64,000 nt of DNA, taken from contig NZ_CP069159.1 in assembly GCF_016811995.1 (NCBI RefSeq), positions 1,612,001-1,676,000 on the forward strand, written 5' to 3'. The stretch comes from Citrobacter sp. R56 (GTDB taxonomy: Bacteria; Pseudomonadota; Gammaproteobacteria; Enterobacterales; Enterobacteriaceae). The number at the start of each line of letters is the position of its first letter. Position 1 is the first letter of the stretch. Made by a program: the position numbers and the translations under genes. Shown piece by piece: positions 42,363-52,351 of this stretch. Under the pieces are notes generated by a model. The model was given only the letters and a program-made list of their open reading frames with translations. It had not been told where the DNA came from and did not search any database.

Positions 42363-42390
42363 AAAAAACGCTGCCGAAGCAGCGTTTTTT
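42363..42390. terminator. Bidirectional terminator between yehS and metG
   Basis: AAAAAACGCTGC and GCAGCGTTTTTT form a perfect stem with a CGAA tetraloop. Confidence 0.92.
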
Positions 42391-42398
42391 TATGCAGA

Positions 42399-44432
42399 TT
42401 ATTTCACCTGCTGTCCAGGCTTCGCACCTTCGTCCGGGCTTAACAGGAAAATGTCTTTTCCACCAGGACCTGCGGCCATCACCATCCCTTCAGAGATGCC
42501 GAAGCGCATTTTGCGCGGCGCCAGGTTGGCGACCATCACCGTATGGCGACCGATCAGCACCTGCGGGTCGGGATAAGCCGTACGGATCCCCGAGAAGACG
42601 TTACGTTTCTCGCCGCCAAGATCGAGCGTCAGGCGCAGCAGTTTATCGGAGCCGTCAACAAACTCGGCGTTTTCGATCAGTGCGATGCGCAAATCCACTT
42701 TGGCAAAATCATCAAAGCTGATGGTTTCCTGAATCGGGTCGTCAGCCAGCGGGCCGGTTACCGGCGTGCTCAGCGCTTTGACTTCTTCTTTAGACGCTTC
42801 AACCAGTGCTTCGACTTGTTTCATCTCGATGCGGTTGTAGAGCGCTTTGAAGACATTGACCTTGTGAGCGAGCAGCGGCTGCGCCATGGCATCCCAGCTC
42901 AGTTCCGTATTCAGGAACGCTTCCGCACGTTCGGTCAGCGTTGGCAGAACCGGCTTCAGATAGGTCATCAGCACGCGGAACAGGTTGATACCCATTGAGC
43001 AAATTGCCTGTAGGTCGGCATCGCGGCCTTCCTGTTTCGCAACTACCCACGGCGCCTGTTCATCGACATAACGGTTGGCGACGTCGGCCAGCGCCATGAT
43101 TTCACGGATTGCTTTACCGAATTCACGGCTTTCCCACGCTTCGCCAATCACTGCTGCGGCATCGGTGAAGGTTTTATACAGCTCAGGGTCAGCCAGCTCA
43201 GAAGCCAGTACGCCATCGAAACGCTTGTTAATAAAGCCCGCGTTACGCGACGCAAGGTTAACCACCTTGTTCACGATATCGGCATTCACGCGTTGCACGA
43301 AATCTTCCAGATTCAGGTCGATATCATCGATACGGGAAGAGAGCTTCGCGGTGTAGTAATAACGCAGGCTGTCGGCGTCAAAATGGTTCAGCCAGGTGCT
43401 GGCTTTAATGAAGGTGCCGCGTGATTTTGACATCTTCGCGCCGTTCACCGTCACATAGCCGTGAACAAACAGGTTCGTCGGTTTGCGGAAGTTGCTGCCT
43501 TCCAGCATTGCGGGCCAGAACAGGCTGTGGAAGTAGACAATATCTTTACCGATGAAGTGATACAGTTCGGCATCGCTGTCTTTCTTCCAGTATTCGTCAA
43601 AGCTTACGGTGTCGCCGCGCTTGTCGCACAGGTTCTTGAATGAACCCATGTAGCCGATTGGCGCATCCAGCCAGACGTAGAAGTATTTGCCCGGCGCATT
43701 CGGAATTTCAAAACCGAAGTACGGTGCATCGCGGGAGATGTCCCACTGTTGCAGACCGGATTCAAACCATTCCTGCATTTTGTTTGCGACCTGCTCCTGG
43801 AGTGCGCCGCTGCGGGTCCACGCCTGAAGCATCTCGCTGAAAGAAGGCAGGTCAAAGAAGAAATGCTCAGAATCACGCATTACCGGCGTGGCGCCGGAAA
43901 TCACGGATTTCGGCTCGATAAGCTCAGTTGGGCTGTAGGTCGCGCCGCACACTTCGCAGTTATCGCCGTACTGGTCCGCCGCCTTACATTTCGGGCAGGT
44001 GCCTTTGACAAAACGGTCCGGCAGGAACATGCCTTTTTCCGGATCGTAAAGCTGAGAGATGGTGCGGTTTTTGATAAAACCGTTCTCTTTCAGGCGCGAG
44101 TAAATCAGCTCGGACAATTCACGGTTCTCGTCGCTGTGCGTCGAGTGGTAGTTGTCATAGCTGATGTTGAAACCTGCGAAATCAGTCTGATGCTCCTGAC
44201 TCATTTCGGTAATCATCTGCTCAGGCGTAATGCCCAATTGCTGTGCTTTCAGCATGATTGGCGTGCCGTGGGCGTCGTCTGCGCAGATGAAGTTAACCTG
44301 ATGGCCGCGCATTCGCTGGTAACGGACCCAGACATCAGCCTGGATGTGCTCCAGCATATGGCCGAGGTGGATAGAGCCGTTTGCGTACGGCAGCGCGCAC
44401 GTTACCAGAATTTTCTTCGCGACTTGAGTCAT
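42399..44432 (-). CDS. metG: Methionyl-tRNA synthetase
   Basis: A 677-residue class I synthetase that charges tRNA-Met. The HIGH motif is [16 protein letters not shown] is GAKMSKSRG, the zinc knuckle is [17 protein letters not shown], and a C-terminal OB-fold tRNA-binding domain begins near residue 575 ([12 protein letters not shown]). Start [10 protein letters not shown] equals E. coli; upstream in-frame starts lack family support. It is divergent from mrp. Confidence 0.98.
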   Translation of the reverse strand: MTQVAKKILVTCALPYANGSIHLGHMLEHIQADVWVRYQRMRGHQVNFICADDAHGTPIMLKAQQLGITPEQMITEMSQEHQTDFAGFNISYDNYHSTHSDENRELSELIYSRLKENGFIKNRTISQLYDPEKGMFLPDRFVKGTCPKCKAADQYGDNCEVCGATYSPTELIEPKSVISGATPVMRDSEHFFFDLPSFSEMLQAWTRSGALQEQVANKMQEWFESGLQQWDISRDAPYFGFEIPNAPGKYFYVWLDAPIGYMGSFKNLCDKRGDTVSFDEYWKKDSDAELYHFIGKDIVYFHSLFWPAMLEGSNFRKPTNLFVHGYVTVNGAKMSKSRGTFIKASTWLNHFDADSLRYYYTAKLSSRIDDIDLNLEDFVQRVNADIVNKVVNLASRNAGFINKRFDGVLASELADPELYKTFTDAAAVIGEAWESREFGKAIREIMALADVANRYVDEQAPWVVAKQEGRDADLQAICSMGINLFRVLMTYLKPVLPTLTERAEAFLNTELSWDAMAQPLLAHKVNVFKALYNRIEMKQVEALVEASKEEVKALSTPVTGPLADDPIQETISFDDFAKVDLRIALIENAEFVDGSDKLLRLTLDLGGEKRNVFSGIRTAYPDPQVLIGRHTVMVANLAPRKMRFGISEGMVMAAGPGGKDIFLLSPDEGAKPGQQVK

Positions 44433-44596
44433 AGTAGGTATTACTTCTTCTCTATTAAAAGGGGGTTCTGATGTTACCTGAAAGGGAATAACTACGCCAA
44501 GTGATAAGGGCATTTATCCATAAATGAATATTTGTTACCACTGGAGTAGACTAGGTAGTTACAATCGTTTTTTCAGAACAACAAAAAGGAGTCGGG

Positions 44597-45706
44597 ATGA
44601 ACGCACAATCCCAGGCCAAATCACCAGAAACCTTGCGCGCTATGGTCGCCGGGACGCTGGCGAATTTTCAGCACCCCACCTTGAAGCATAATCTTACAAC
44701 GCTTAAAGCGTTGCATCACGTTGCCTGGATGGATGACACGCTGCACGTTGAGCTGGTCATGCCGTTTGTCTGGCACAGCGCGTTTGAGGTGTTAAAAGAG
44801 CAATGTAGCGGTGACCTGCTGCGGATCACAGGCGCAAAAGCGATCGACTGGAAGTTGTCGCACAACATTGCGACGCTTAAGCGTGTGAAAAACCAGCCGG
44901 GTATTAACGGTGTTAAGAACATTATCGCGGTCAGTTCCGGTAAAGGCGGAGTGGGTAAATCGTCTACTGCGGTGAACCTGGCATTAGCGCTGGCTGCGGA
45001 AGGGGCGAAGGTCGGCATTCTGGATGCGGATATTTACGGTCCGTCTATTCCCACGATGCTCGGCGCAGAAAATCAACGTCCAACGTCACCTGACGGCACC
45101 CACATGGCGCCGATCATGTCTCATGGGCTGGCGACGAACTCAATCGGGTATTTGGTGACAGAAGATAATGCCATGGTATGGCGTGGTCCAATGGCCAGCA
45201 AAGCGCTGATGCAGATGTTGCAGGAGACGTTGTGGCCCGATCTGGATTACCTGGTTCTGGATATGCCGCCGGGAACCGGTGACATTCAATTGACGCTGTC
45301 ACAGAATATTCCGGTGACGGGGGCTGTGGTCGTCACCACCCCGCAGGACATCGCGCTTATCGATGCCAAAAAAGGCATTGTGATGTTCGAGAAGGTCGAA
45401 GTGCCTGTACTGGGCATTGTTGAAAACATGAGTATGCACATCTGTAGCCACTGTGGTCATCATGAGCCAATCTTCGGCACGGGCGGTGCGCAGAAGCTGG
45501 CAGAACAGTACCGTACTCAGTTGCTGGGACAGATGCCGCTGCATATTAGCCTGCGTGAAGACCTCGACCGGGGAACGCCGACGGTGATCAGCCGTCCTGA
45601 CAGTGAATTCACAGCGATGTACCGAGAACTGGCTGACCGTGTTGCCGCGCAACTGTACTGGCAGGGTGACGTTATCCCGGGCGAAATTGCCTTCCGTGCG
45701 GTCTAA
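44597..45706 (+). CDS. mrp: Iron-sulfur cluster carrier protein Mrp (ApbC)
   Basis: A 369-residue P-loop ATPase that carries Fe-S clusters to target enzymes. The deviant Walker A is SSGKGGVGKSS, the CxxC cluster ligands are in HICSHCGHHEP, and an N-terminal MIP18-like domain covers about residues 1-95. E. coli Mrp has the same length and lies divergent from metG, as here. An RBS AAAGGAG precedes the start. Confidence 0.97.
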   Translation: MNAQSQAKSPETLRAMVAGTLANFQHPTLKHNLTTLKALHHVAWMDDTLHVELVMPFVWHSAFEVLKEQCSGDLLRITGAKAIDWKLSHNIATLKRVKNQPGINGVKNIIAVSSGKGGVGKSSTAVNLALALAAEGAKVGILDADIYGPSIPTMLGAENQRPTSPDGTHMAPIMSHGLATNSIGYLVTEDNAMVWRGPMASKALMQMLQETLWPDLDYLVLDMPPGTGDIQLTLSQNIPVTGAVVVTTPQDIALIDAKKGIVMFEKVEVPVLGIVENMSMHICSHCGHHEPIFGTGGAQKLAEQYRTQLLGQMPLHISLREDLDRGTPTVISRPDSEFTAMYRELADRVAAQLYWQGDVIPGEIAFRAV

Positions 45707-45731
45707 TATTCGCTAATTTACGCCTCTAATC

Positions 45732-45768
45732 CGTTCGCCACATCAATATTAAACTGGTGTGGCGAACG
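45732..45768 (+). terminator. Terminator of mrp
   Basis: CGTTCGCCACA and TGTGGCGAACG form an 11-base-pair stem with a 15-base loop, followed by CTTTTAA. Confidence 0.75.
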
Positions 45769-45942
45769 CTTTTAACCTGCCATAGCTTCCATTTCGCTTA
45801 TCTCTTTTAAAGATAACGCACATGTCTGAAATCGAAACGCAACGCGATGTAAGTTATGGCAGAACGCGTAAGAATGAGTTCGCGGTGAATAATAGAGAAA
45901 AGGGTCACTGTATTCCCCCTCTGAAAAGAGGGGGATATTTGA

Positions 45943-46266
45943 TTATCGGTGATAAAAAATCTCGCCGTCGTAGGCTTTCACGATTTTGCCATCGGTATCG
46001 TTGACCAGAACGTAAGCGCTGCCCATATAAGTCCAGTGAGTTCCCGCATCCGGAGCAGGCAGGTTGCGCAGTTGCCACTGTTTAATTTTGTACTCATCAG
46101 TAAGGTACAATTGCGGTACGGTATCCCCGGGTTTGAAATGGGTGAAGTCGGCAACAAATCCGCTTAATTCGTACTGAGCGATGCCTGTTTTGGCTCCCGT
46201 AGCGGCCCAGACGGTGCTGGTTGCTAACATCAGGGCGCCCATCAACATCATTTTCTTCATACCCAT
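45943..46266 (-). CDS. rcnB: Periplasmic nickel/cobalt homeostasis protein RcnB
   Basis: A 107-residue secreted protein: signal peptide to about residue 22 (STVWA|A), then the RcnB domain with VADFTHFKPGDTVPQLYLTD and NLPAPDAGTHWTYMGSAYVL. In E. coli RcnB works with the RcnA efflux pump in nickel and cobalt balance. The start MGMKKMM follows GGAGAG. Neither rcnA nor rcnR is present in the window, so the gene is separated from its usual partner. Confidence 0.93.
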   Translation of the reverse strand: MGMKKMMLMGALMLATSTVWAATGAKTGIAQYELSGFVADFTHFKPGDTVPQLYLTDEYKIKQWQLRNLPAPDAGTHWTYMGSAYVLVNDTDGKIVKAYDGEIFYHR

Positions 46267-46568
46267 ATACTCTCCACTTTCCACTCTATCGGGTCACAAA
46301 ATTTAGCCGTGTATCATTCCCACCGCGTGGTATGTGTGACAAGCACTTTTTTGTAATCACACCTATTATTTCGTAAAAAGTGTAAACGAAAGTACCAATA
46401 AACGGTATCACTAACCCGTAGTCCCTTTTGCGAACAGTGGTTTTAAGAATCATCCAGGTCAATTTTCGGTTTGCATTGCATGATGCAGACAACGTCGCTC
46501 TATATCCATGTTAAAAGAAGGGATTAATAATTATATTTTATTATCGCTCATCCTTAAGCGATTATTAC
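46267..46568. other. Intergenic region upstream of rcnB
   Basis: An AT-rich stretch separating rcnB from the secreted-protein gene ending at 46569. It must hold the rcnB promoter, but I see no clear operator, RNA gene or repeat in it. Confidence 0.5.
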
Positions 46569-46931
46569 TTACTTCGCATATCCAGCAAATTGGTCATTCT
46601 TCATTACGGCAATTTTATGGTTTTTATAAGTGATGATTTTATAGATCCCTTGTTGCCATGTGGCACCGTATCCACCGGATTCAATCACCACCGCCGGTTT
46701 ACCATCGACCGTGACGCTCTCGTTAATTTTCCAGATGATTTTTAAGCCGTCATAGTGCTTGATAATTGTTTGGCTATCAGAAACAGCCTGGTGATTACCA
46801 CAAGTACCGGCCGCATCCTCGACTTGCGTACAGCCAGATTTCTCCAGCTTATCGCGATAAGAATGGCTGATAGCAAAAGCCGGAGAGGTGGCTAGCGTAG
46901 TCAGAACCAGAGATACAATCAGCGTTTTCAT
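46569..46931 (-). CDS. Small secreted protein, function unknown
   Basis: A 120-residue protein with a clear signal peptide (residues 1-20, ending SPAFA). The mature part has two Cys fourteen residues apart (SGCTQVEDAAGTCGN), fit for a disulfide, and a beta-rich C-terminal half (KPAVVIESGGYGATWQQG). I do not recognise the family. Its ATG overlaps the stop of the upstream lipoprotein gene by one base (TAATG), so the two are translationally coupled and follow the YadA-like gene. Confidence 0.78.
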   Translation of the reverse strand: MKTLIVSLVLTTLATSPAFAISHSYRDKLEKSGCTQVEDAAGTCGNHQAVSDSQTIIKHYDGLKIIWKINESVTVDGKPAVVIESGGYGATWQQGIYKIITYKNHKIAVMKNDQFAGYAK

Positions 46932-47185
46932 TAATAACCCTCGCCGTTGGCGTTTTTGTGATGGTGGTGAGTCTGGTCGGTTTTATTGCTGTACAGCGCA
47001 TTGGCATTTTCTAACGCTTGTTTCTCAGCCGCAGCGTTAATTGCCGATTGACGGTTTTGATCTGCGATATAACAAGCATCACGGCTAACGCCCTGAGACT
47101 CACATGCCGCCATACGAGAAGCGGAGGTCGAGCAGCCACTCAGAATAGCGCACGCGGTGGCCAGAATAAGAATAGCTTTCATCAT
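46931..47185 (-). CDS. Small lipoprotein, function unknown
   Basis: An 84-residue lipoprotein with lipobox LSGC at residues 15-18, a short helical mid-region (QSAINAAAEKQALENANALY) and a His-rich tail (THHHHKNANG). Ser at the position after Cys argues for outer-membrane sorting. It lies 65 bases behind the YadA-like gene on the same strand. Small lipoproteins such as SadB assist trimeric autotransporter export in Salmonella; the same job is possible here but not shown by sequence. Confidence 0.78.
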   Translation of the reverse strand: MMKAILILATACAILSGCSTSASRMAACESQGVSRDACYIADQNRQSAINAAAEKQALENANALYSNKTDQTHHHHKNANGEGY

Positions 47186-47250
47186 ATACCTTTATTTATT
47201 TGAAATATGTCTTCATCTCATCCCCTGTTATATAAAGGGGAGTGCCGTTA

Positions 47251-48216
47251 TTAGAAACCGATACCCACGCCTGCACCCATCGCAAAATCATTATTGGTTG
47301 AATCGCTAATTCCTGCTTTGATAATGGTGTTACTGCCTGCGTGGAAAGATGCACCAACACTTAACGCTTGCTCATTTTTAAAAGAACCCACGCCAGCAGA
47401 AACCATCATGGCCTGGCTTGCCTGAACCTGCGGCATTGAAGCAATCGCAATCGCTGAAGCAGCGCCGCTACGAGCCTCTTTTTTATTACTGTCGACTTCA
47501 TCTTTTAACGAATTGAACTGCGCATTGCTGCTGGCTTGCTGTTGAGTGAAAAACTGCTTCGCATCCTGAAGGTCTTGCGCGACATTTGCCGATTGCTTAG
47601 CGGTAGCGGTAATAGCCTGGCTATTACTGGCAACTTTCGATTGCGTCGCGGTATCGACTTTTGTCACCGTGGTGGTGACTCCATCGCGCCCATCTTTGCC
47701 ATCTTTTGGTTTAGGGGCGTCTTCAAGGGCTTTAATGCGGTTGTCTTCGTGGATATTTTGATTCAATAACGCATGATTCACTTGCTGCTGGTCGGCTTTG
47801 TTAGTGGTGATTTGCGTTTGCAAATTCTTATCCCCACTTAAACGGTTTTCCGCTTCACTATCAACAGTGCTCTGATCCGCTTTGGTGTTGAATAAAATAC
47901 CAATTTGATGATTATTCGAGGCAATTTGGCCAGTATGTAAATCGGCTTGCGTTTGAACATCATCCACTTTTTTGTTTACGACAATGACTGCATCTTTCGT
48001 GCTATTTAAATCAGCATCAACAGACGTAATGCGATTGGTATTATTTTGAATCTGATCCAGGTCGTATGTTTTAACAGACTCATCAACCCCTTTAACAGCG
48101 ATAAAGGTATTTGTACCATCTATCGTACCGATATAACCAACGCTGGCAGCATGAGCAGAAGAAATGGCGATGGCGCTAAAAACAACGACAGAAACTGCAG
48201 ATTTAACAAATTTCAT
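47251..48216 (-). CDS. Short YadA-like trimeric autotransporter
   Basis: A 321-residue trimeric autotransporter. It has a signal peptide (residues 1-23, ISSAHA), a long predicted coiled-coil stalk with repeated heptads (NNTNRITSVDADLNSTKDAV, NKADQQQVNHALLNQN), a small collagen-like patch (KPKDGKDGRDGV near 170-180) and a C-terminal YadA anchor from about residue 250 (GAASAIAIASMPQ, ending in F). There is no large beta-roll head, so it is far shorter than YadA or SadA. It probably forms a surface stalk that binds host or cells. It is first of a three-gene cluster with the lipoprotein and secreted protein. Confidence 0.88.
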   Translation of the reverse strand: MKFVKSAVSVVVFSAIAISSAHAASVGYIGTIDGTNTFIAVKGVDESVKTYDLDQIQNNTNRITSVDADLNSTKDAVIVVNKKVDDVQTQADLHTGQIASNNHQIGILFNTKADQSTVDSEAENRLSGDKNLQTQITTNKADQQQVNHALLNQNIHEDNRIKALEDAPKPKDGKDGRDGVTTTVTKVDTATQSKVASNSQAITATAKQSANVAQDLQDAKQFFTQQQASSNAQFNSLKDEVDSNKKEARSGAASAIAIASMPQVQASQAMMVSAGVGSFKNEQALSVGASFHAGSNTIIKAGISDSTNNDFAMGAGVGIGF

Positions 48217-48911
48217 TTAAACGTTCCTACAAAAAATTAACATAAGTGTTATTACTATTATTTTTAAGCGCTGAGACGGCCTTTGTCTCTTCCAGACAAT
48301 ATCTTACCGAGTGGTGACTAATTTCCTTTTTTAGTAACGCGAATAAACTATCCAGCAACGTGATAGGTTAAACTTTGACGTAGATCACGCATGGCACGAA
48401 TAGCTAAAGTTTTGGGGGGTGAAAATCTGCTGTTATCCAGATCAATAGAAGATTAGAGAATAAATGGAAGGGCTGTTGAATTATATTTAATCTAAGAATG
48501 AACTATATGTAACTCAGGTTATTATTTCTTTCTGATGCTTTATTTTATTTTTTCTGGTTCGCTATTTTGAATTTTATTGATAATACGTAGTGTTAATATT
48601 TTAGATAGGATGGTTCTATTAGATGGCTTAAAGTAGAGTAAGTGATATTGATATGTAAAAAATATGCATAGCATTAATCACGGCTAGCATGCTCAATAAC
48701 GTCATCTTTACGCTTTAACGAATGCAACACGGTGTTATCCGGATGAGATATTGACGGTAAAAATGGGCATGATGCGTGCTGGCGTCATTTATCGTTTTCG
48801 CTTTCTTGCTGACCCTGAACCAGGGCTGGATATCAGCCAGCCAGCGAGGGCTTGCAATCGCCAACTGCTTTCCTTACTCTGTTAATAATCAAGCGATTTG
48901 TACTACTAACG
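48217..48911. other. AT-rich gene-free region before thiM
   Basis: About 700 bases without a supportable gene. It must contain the promoter of the YadA-like cluster on the left and of thiMD on the right. A six-G tract lies near 48413-48418. The low GC contrasts with the surrounding housekeeping genes and suggests that the adhesin cluster and this segment came together as foreign DNA. Confidence 0.5.
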
Positions 48912-48988
48912 ACTCGGGGTGCCCTTCTTAAATGAAGGCTGAGAAATACCCGTACCACCTGATCTGGATAATGCCAGCGTAGGGAAGT
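48912..48988 (+). promoter_or_regulatory. TPP riboswitch (thi box) of thiMD
   Basis: The conserved TPP aptamer parts appear in order: ACTCGGGGTGCCC, GGCTGAGAAATACCCGT, ACCACCTGATCTGGATAATG and CCAGCGTAGGGAAGT. Thiamine pyrophosphate binding would favour a downstream hairpin hiding the thiM ribosome-binding site, as in E. coli thiM. Confidence 0.96.
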
Positions 48989-48994
48989 CTGACA

Positions 48995-49029
48995 CTGCCC
49001 GTGTCTCATCTTCTTCACGCGGGCAGGAG
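48995..49029 (+). promoter_or_regulatory. RBS-sequestering hairpin of the thiM riboswitch
   Basis: CTGCCCG at 48995 pairs with CGGGCAG at 49020-49026, which includes the first bases of the Shine-Dalgarno CAGGAG. This is the expected OFF structure that blocks translation of thiM from its ATG at 49036. Confidence 0.8.
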
Positions 49030-49035
49030 CTGAAC

Positions 49036-49824
49036 ATGCAGCCTGACCTGCACAGCCGCGCTCTGGCGGCTCACACCTTGCACCAATTTCGAACACTTTC
49101 TCCTCTCACGCACTGTATGACGAATGATGTCGTACAAACGTTTACGGCGAACACATTGCTGGCGTTAGGCGCTTCACCTGCCATGGTGATTGAACCTGAA
49201 GAGGCAGGCCAGTTTGCTGCCATCGCGAGTGCGCTTCTGATTAATGTCGGAACACTGACACAGGCACGCGCTGAAGCCATGCGCACGGCGGTGGAGCAGG
49301 CGCGCATATCCAATATCCCCTGGACGCTTGACCCTGTCGCCGTGGGCGGACTCGATTTCCGTCGTCGCTTCTGCCTGACGTTGTTGGCGCTGCAACCTGC
49401 CGCTATTCGCGGGAATGCGTCTGAAATTCTTGCGCTTGCCGGAATGTCTGCGGGCGGACGCGGAGTGGATACTACCGATACAGCCGCCTCGGCGTTACCT
49501 GCTGCGCTTGCCCTGGCGCGTCAGTGCGGAAGTGTCGTGGTGGTGACGGGAGAGGTGGATTACGTGACCGATGGTCAACGCACCGTCTGTGTCACCGGTG
49601 GCTCACCATTGATGACGCGTGTCGTAGGTACGGGGTGTGCTTTATCCGCAGTGGTGGCGGCAAGTTGCGCGTTGCCGGGGAATACGCTGGACAATGTCGC
49701 CTCCGCCTGTAGCTGGATGAAGCAAGCGGGGCAAATAGCAACCGATCGTAGTCAGGGACCCGGCAGTTTTATTCCCGCTTTTCTTGATGCTCTCTATAAC
49801 CTGAACGCGGAGGAATACGCATGA
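49036..49824 (+). CDS. thiM: Hydroxyethylthiazole kinase
   Basis: A 262-residue kinase that phosphorylates 4-methyl-5-hydroxyethylthiazole in thiamine salvage. Ribokinase-fold motifs are [10 protein letters not shown]-like [31 protein letters not shown] and [14 protein letters not shown], which holds the catalytic Cys. Length equals E. coli ThiM. A TPP riboswitch precedes it, and its stop overlaps thiD by four bases. Confidence 0.97.
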   Translation: MQPDLHSRALAAHTLHQFRTLSPLTHCMTNDVVQTFTANTLLALGASPAMVIEPEEAGQFAAIASALLINVGTLTQARAEAMRTAVEQARISNIPWTLDPVAVGGLDFRRRFCLTLLALQPAAIRGNASEILALAGMSAGGRGVDTTDTAASALPAALALARQCGSVVVVTGEVDYVTDGQRTVCVTGGSPLMTRVVGTGCALSAVVAASCALPGNTLDNVASACSWMKQAGQIATDRSQGPGSFIPAFLDALYNLNAEEYA

Positions 49825-50621
49825 AACGGATAAATGCTTTAACCATTGCTGGCACGGATCCCAGCGGCGGTGCGGGAATTCAGGCCGATCTGAAAACATT
49901 CTCGGCCCTCGGTGCGTATGGTTGCTCCGTCATTACCGCGCTGGTCGCGCAAAATACGCGCGGCGTTCAGTCGGTATACCGAATTGAACCTGATTTTGTC
50001 GCGGCGCAGCTTGATTCTGTGTTCAACGATGTGCGAATTGATACCACCAAGATCGGTATGCTGGCGGAAACCGATATCGTTGAGGCTGTGGCCGAACGTT
50101 TACAGCGCCATCAGGTGAAAAATGTGGTGCTGGATACCGTCATGCTGGCAAAAAGCGGCGATCCATTGCTTTCACCTTCCGCCGTTGAGACGCTGCGAAC
50201 CCGCTTGTTACCGCAGGTATCGATTATTACGCCAAATTTACCTGAAGCCGCGGCGTTGCTTAACGCTGAACATGCGCGTAGCGAGCGGGAAATGCTGGAG
50301 CAAGGTCGCGCGCTGCTGGCGATGGGCTGCGGCGCGGTGCTCATGAAAGGAGGACATCTGGACGATGCTCAAAGCCCGGACTGGCTGTTTACGCGCGAAG
50401 GCGAGGTGCGTTTTACCGCCCCCAGAGTGAACACCAAAAACACCCATGGCACAGGCTGTACGCTGTCGGCGGCGCTGGCGGCGCTTCGTCCTCGCCACCA
50501 AAATTGGGCCGAAACGGTGCAGGAGGCAAAAATCTGGCTTTCTGCGGCGCTGGCTCATGCAGATACGCTGGAAGTGGGCGAGGGGATTGGGCCGGTACAT
50601 CATTTCCACGCATGGTGGTAA
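49821..50621 (+). CDS. thiD: Hydroxymethylpyrimidine (phosphate) kinase
   Basis: A 266-residue kinase that makes HMP-phosphate and HMP-pyrophosphate for thiamine synthesis. The motifs [35 protein letters not shown] and [16 protein letters not shown] are typical. Its ATG overlaps the thiM stop, so the TPP riboswitch controls both. E. coli ThiD has the same length. Confidence 0.97.
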   Translation: MKRINALTIAGTDPSGGAGIQADLKTFSALGAYGCSVITALVAQNTRGVQSVYRIEPDFVAAQLDSVFNDVRIDTTKIGMLAETDIVEAVAERLQRHQVKNVVLDTVMLAKSGDPLLSPSAVETLRTRLLPQVSIITPNLPEAAALLNAEHARSEREMLEQGRALLAMGCGAVLMKGGHLDDAQSPDWLFTREGEVRFTAPRVNTKNTHGTGCTLSAALAALRPRHQNWAETVQEAKIWLSAALAHADTLEVGEGIGPVHHFHAWW

Positions 50622-50665
50622 TGGTAGTATACTGGCAACAGACTCGTCTGCCAGGAAAAAGATAA

Positions 50666-51412
50666 ATGGAACAATCGCATACCCGGCTGATTGCGCAACT
50701 GAACGAACGAATTTCAGCGGCGGATAATACGCCGCTTTACATGAAGTTTGCAGAAACGGTCAAGAATGCTGTGCGTAGCGGTATTCTTGAGCATGGCAAT
50801 ATCTTGCCTGGTGAGCGTGATCTTAGCCAGTTGACTGGCGTTTCGCGGATTACGGTTCGTAAAGCGATGCAATCGCTGGAAGAAGAAGGGGTGGTGACCC
50901 GTGCGCGCGGATACGGGACGCAAATCAACAATATCTTTGAGTATTCCCTGAAAGAGGCGCGTGGTTTTTCTCAGCAGGTGGTGTTGCGCGGTAAAAAGCC
51001 CGATACGCTGTGGGTCAATAAACGTGTCGTCACCTGCCCGGACGAGGTGGCGCAACAACTGGCGATTGCGACCGGAAGTGATGTCTTCCTGCTAAAACGC
51101 ATTCGCTATGTGGATGAGGACGCGGTTTCCATCGAAGAATCATGGGTGCCGGTGCATCTTATTCATGATGTGGATGCCATTGGCGTCTCACTGTATGACT
51201 ATTTCCGCAGCCAGCACATTTTTCCCCAGCGTACGCGTTCTCGCGTGAGCGCACGTATGCCGGATGCTGAGTTTCAGTCACATATTCAGATGGACAGCAA
51301 AGTGCCGGTGCTGGTGATCAAGCAGGTGGCGCTTGATCAACAACAGCGGCCCATTGAGTACAGCATCAGCTACTGTCGAAGCGATCTATACGTTTTTGTG
51401 TGCGAGGAGTAG
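50666..51412 (+). CDS. yegW: GntR/HutC-type regulator YegW
   Basis: A 248-residue GntR-family regulator. The winged helix-turn-helix spans about residues 30-95 (GERDLSQLTGVSRITVRKAM), followed by a UTRA effector domain (about 110-240). It is convergent with yegV, overlapping by 27 bases, and is the likely local regulator of yegTUV. The effector is unknown. Confidence 0.93.
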   Translation: MEQSHTRLIAQLNERISAADNTPLYMKFAETVKNAVRSGILEHGNILPGERDLSQLTGVSRITVRKAMQSLEEEGVVTRARGYGTQINNIFEYSLKEARGFSQQVVLRGKKPDTLWVNKRVVTCPDEVAQQLAIATGSDVFLLKRIRYVDEDAVSIEESWVPVHLIHDVDAIGVSLYDYFRSQHIFPQRTRSRVSARMPDAEFQSHIQMDSKVPVLVIKQVALDQQQRPIEYSISYCRSDLYVFVCEE

Positions 51413-52351
51413 CTCTTCGCGCAGGGGCGCGCAATCTCCCCCGCGATGCCCAACCACCCAGGATGCCACTGCGTTGCCGAGCAGCACGGCATCTGCCAGT
51501 GACCAGCCGGATGACAGTCCGGCCAGTACACCTCCGGCATGGCTGTCTCCCGCGCCGATAGTGTCTACGACCTCGACCGGAAATGCCGGGACGCAGCCCG
51601 CAGCATGTTGACTGAAGAACCATGCGCCGTCTTTATCGTGGCGCACGACCACCGGCGCGGAAAATCGCGCCAGCCATGCTGCGCCGAAGGCCGTCATTTC
51701 GGTACTGAGTTCAAAACGTTCGGCGGCGATTTCCGCCTCCTGGCGGTTAAGAGACACCAGCGGACGCAGCGCCATAATCCGTGACATTAATGCGTCAGGA
51801 ATATCGCCAATGCGTGGACCAAAATCGATAAAAGGCGTCACGTCGTCCAGACTTTCCAGCCAGCATACCAGCCGTTCACCGCACGGGGCGGCGAGCTGAT
51901 AACCTGAGAGATAGAGCAAACTCTGGCGGGGGACGGACAACTGCGCCAGCCAGTCGCTATTCCACTGGTTTTCTACGCCGCTGAATGACATAAAGGTGCG
52001 CTCGCCATCAGGCTCCACCAGGGCCAGACACCAGCCGTTATCGCCTTCGGCATTGTCGATCAGGCTCTGTAAACCCTCTTTTGCCATTCGGTTACGGATA
52101 ATATCAGCCCATACGCCCTGACCCAGTGGCAGGGCATTGCTGGCTTCAATCCCCAGACGTTTTAAGGCCACGGCGATATTCAGCGCGCAGCCGCCAACAT
52201 GCACACCCTGTTGTTTTAACTCAATGTCGCAGCCGCGCCAGGGCAGAGCCCAGGCATCGGCAATCACGTCAATCACCGCCGCGCCCACCACGGTGACAGG
52301 GCGACGGGTGGTCAGGGTCGGCAACAGATCCCGCAGGTGTGCGGCATTCAT
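51386..52351 (-). CDS. yegV: PfkB-family sugar/nucleoside kinase YegV
   Basis: A 321-residue PfkB/ribokinase-family kinase. The signature DTIGAGDSHAGGVLAGL holds the catalytic Asp, and VGGCALNIAVALKRLG is the substrate region. The start MNAAHLRDLLP at 52351 fits E. coli YegV and overlaps the yegU stop by four bases (ATGA). With a nucleoside-type transporter and an ADP-ribosylglycohydrolase, it suggests salvage of a ribosyl compound; the true substrate is unknown. Confidence 0.94.
   Translation of the reverse strand: MNAAHLRDLLPTLTTRRPVTVVGAAVIDVIADAWALPWRGCDIELKQQGVHVGGCALNIAVALKRLGIEASNALPLGQGVWADIIRNRMAKEGLQSLIDNAEGDNGWCLALVEPDGERTFMSFSGVENQWNSDWLAQLSVPRQSLLYLSGYQLAAPCGERLVCWLESLDDVTPFIDFGPRIGDIPDALMSRIMALRPLVSLNRQEAEIAAERFELSTEMTAFGAAWLARFSAPVVVRHDKDGAWFFSQHAAGCVPAFPVEVVDTIGAGDSHAGGVLAGLSSGWSLADAVLLGNAVASWVVGHRGGDCAPLREELLLAHKNV

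Noticed and set aside
45822-46004. A 60-codon open frame starting MSEIETQRDV between mrp and rcnB
   Set aside because: It runs through the rcnB hairpin and into the rcnB coding region on the other strand, with a basic low-complexity tail and no family match.
48405-48425. Six-G tract flanked by TTTT and GAAAA as a possible RcnR-type operator
   Set aside because: RcnR sites have TACT-G6-N-AGTA; the flanks here do not match and no rcnR gene is present.
48833-49096. Open frame on the minus strand across the thiM leader
   Set aside because: It is the complement of the TPP riboswitch and the thiM start and has no recognisable product.
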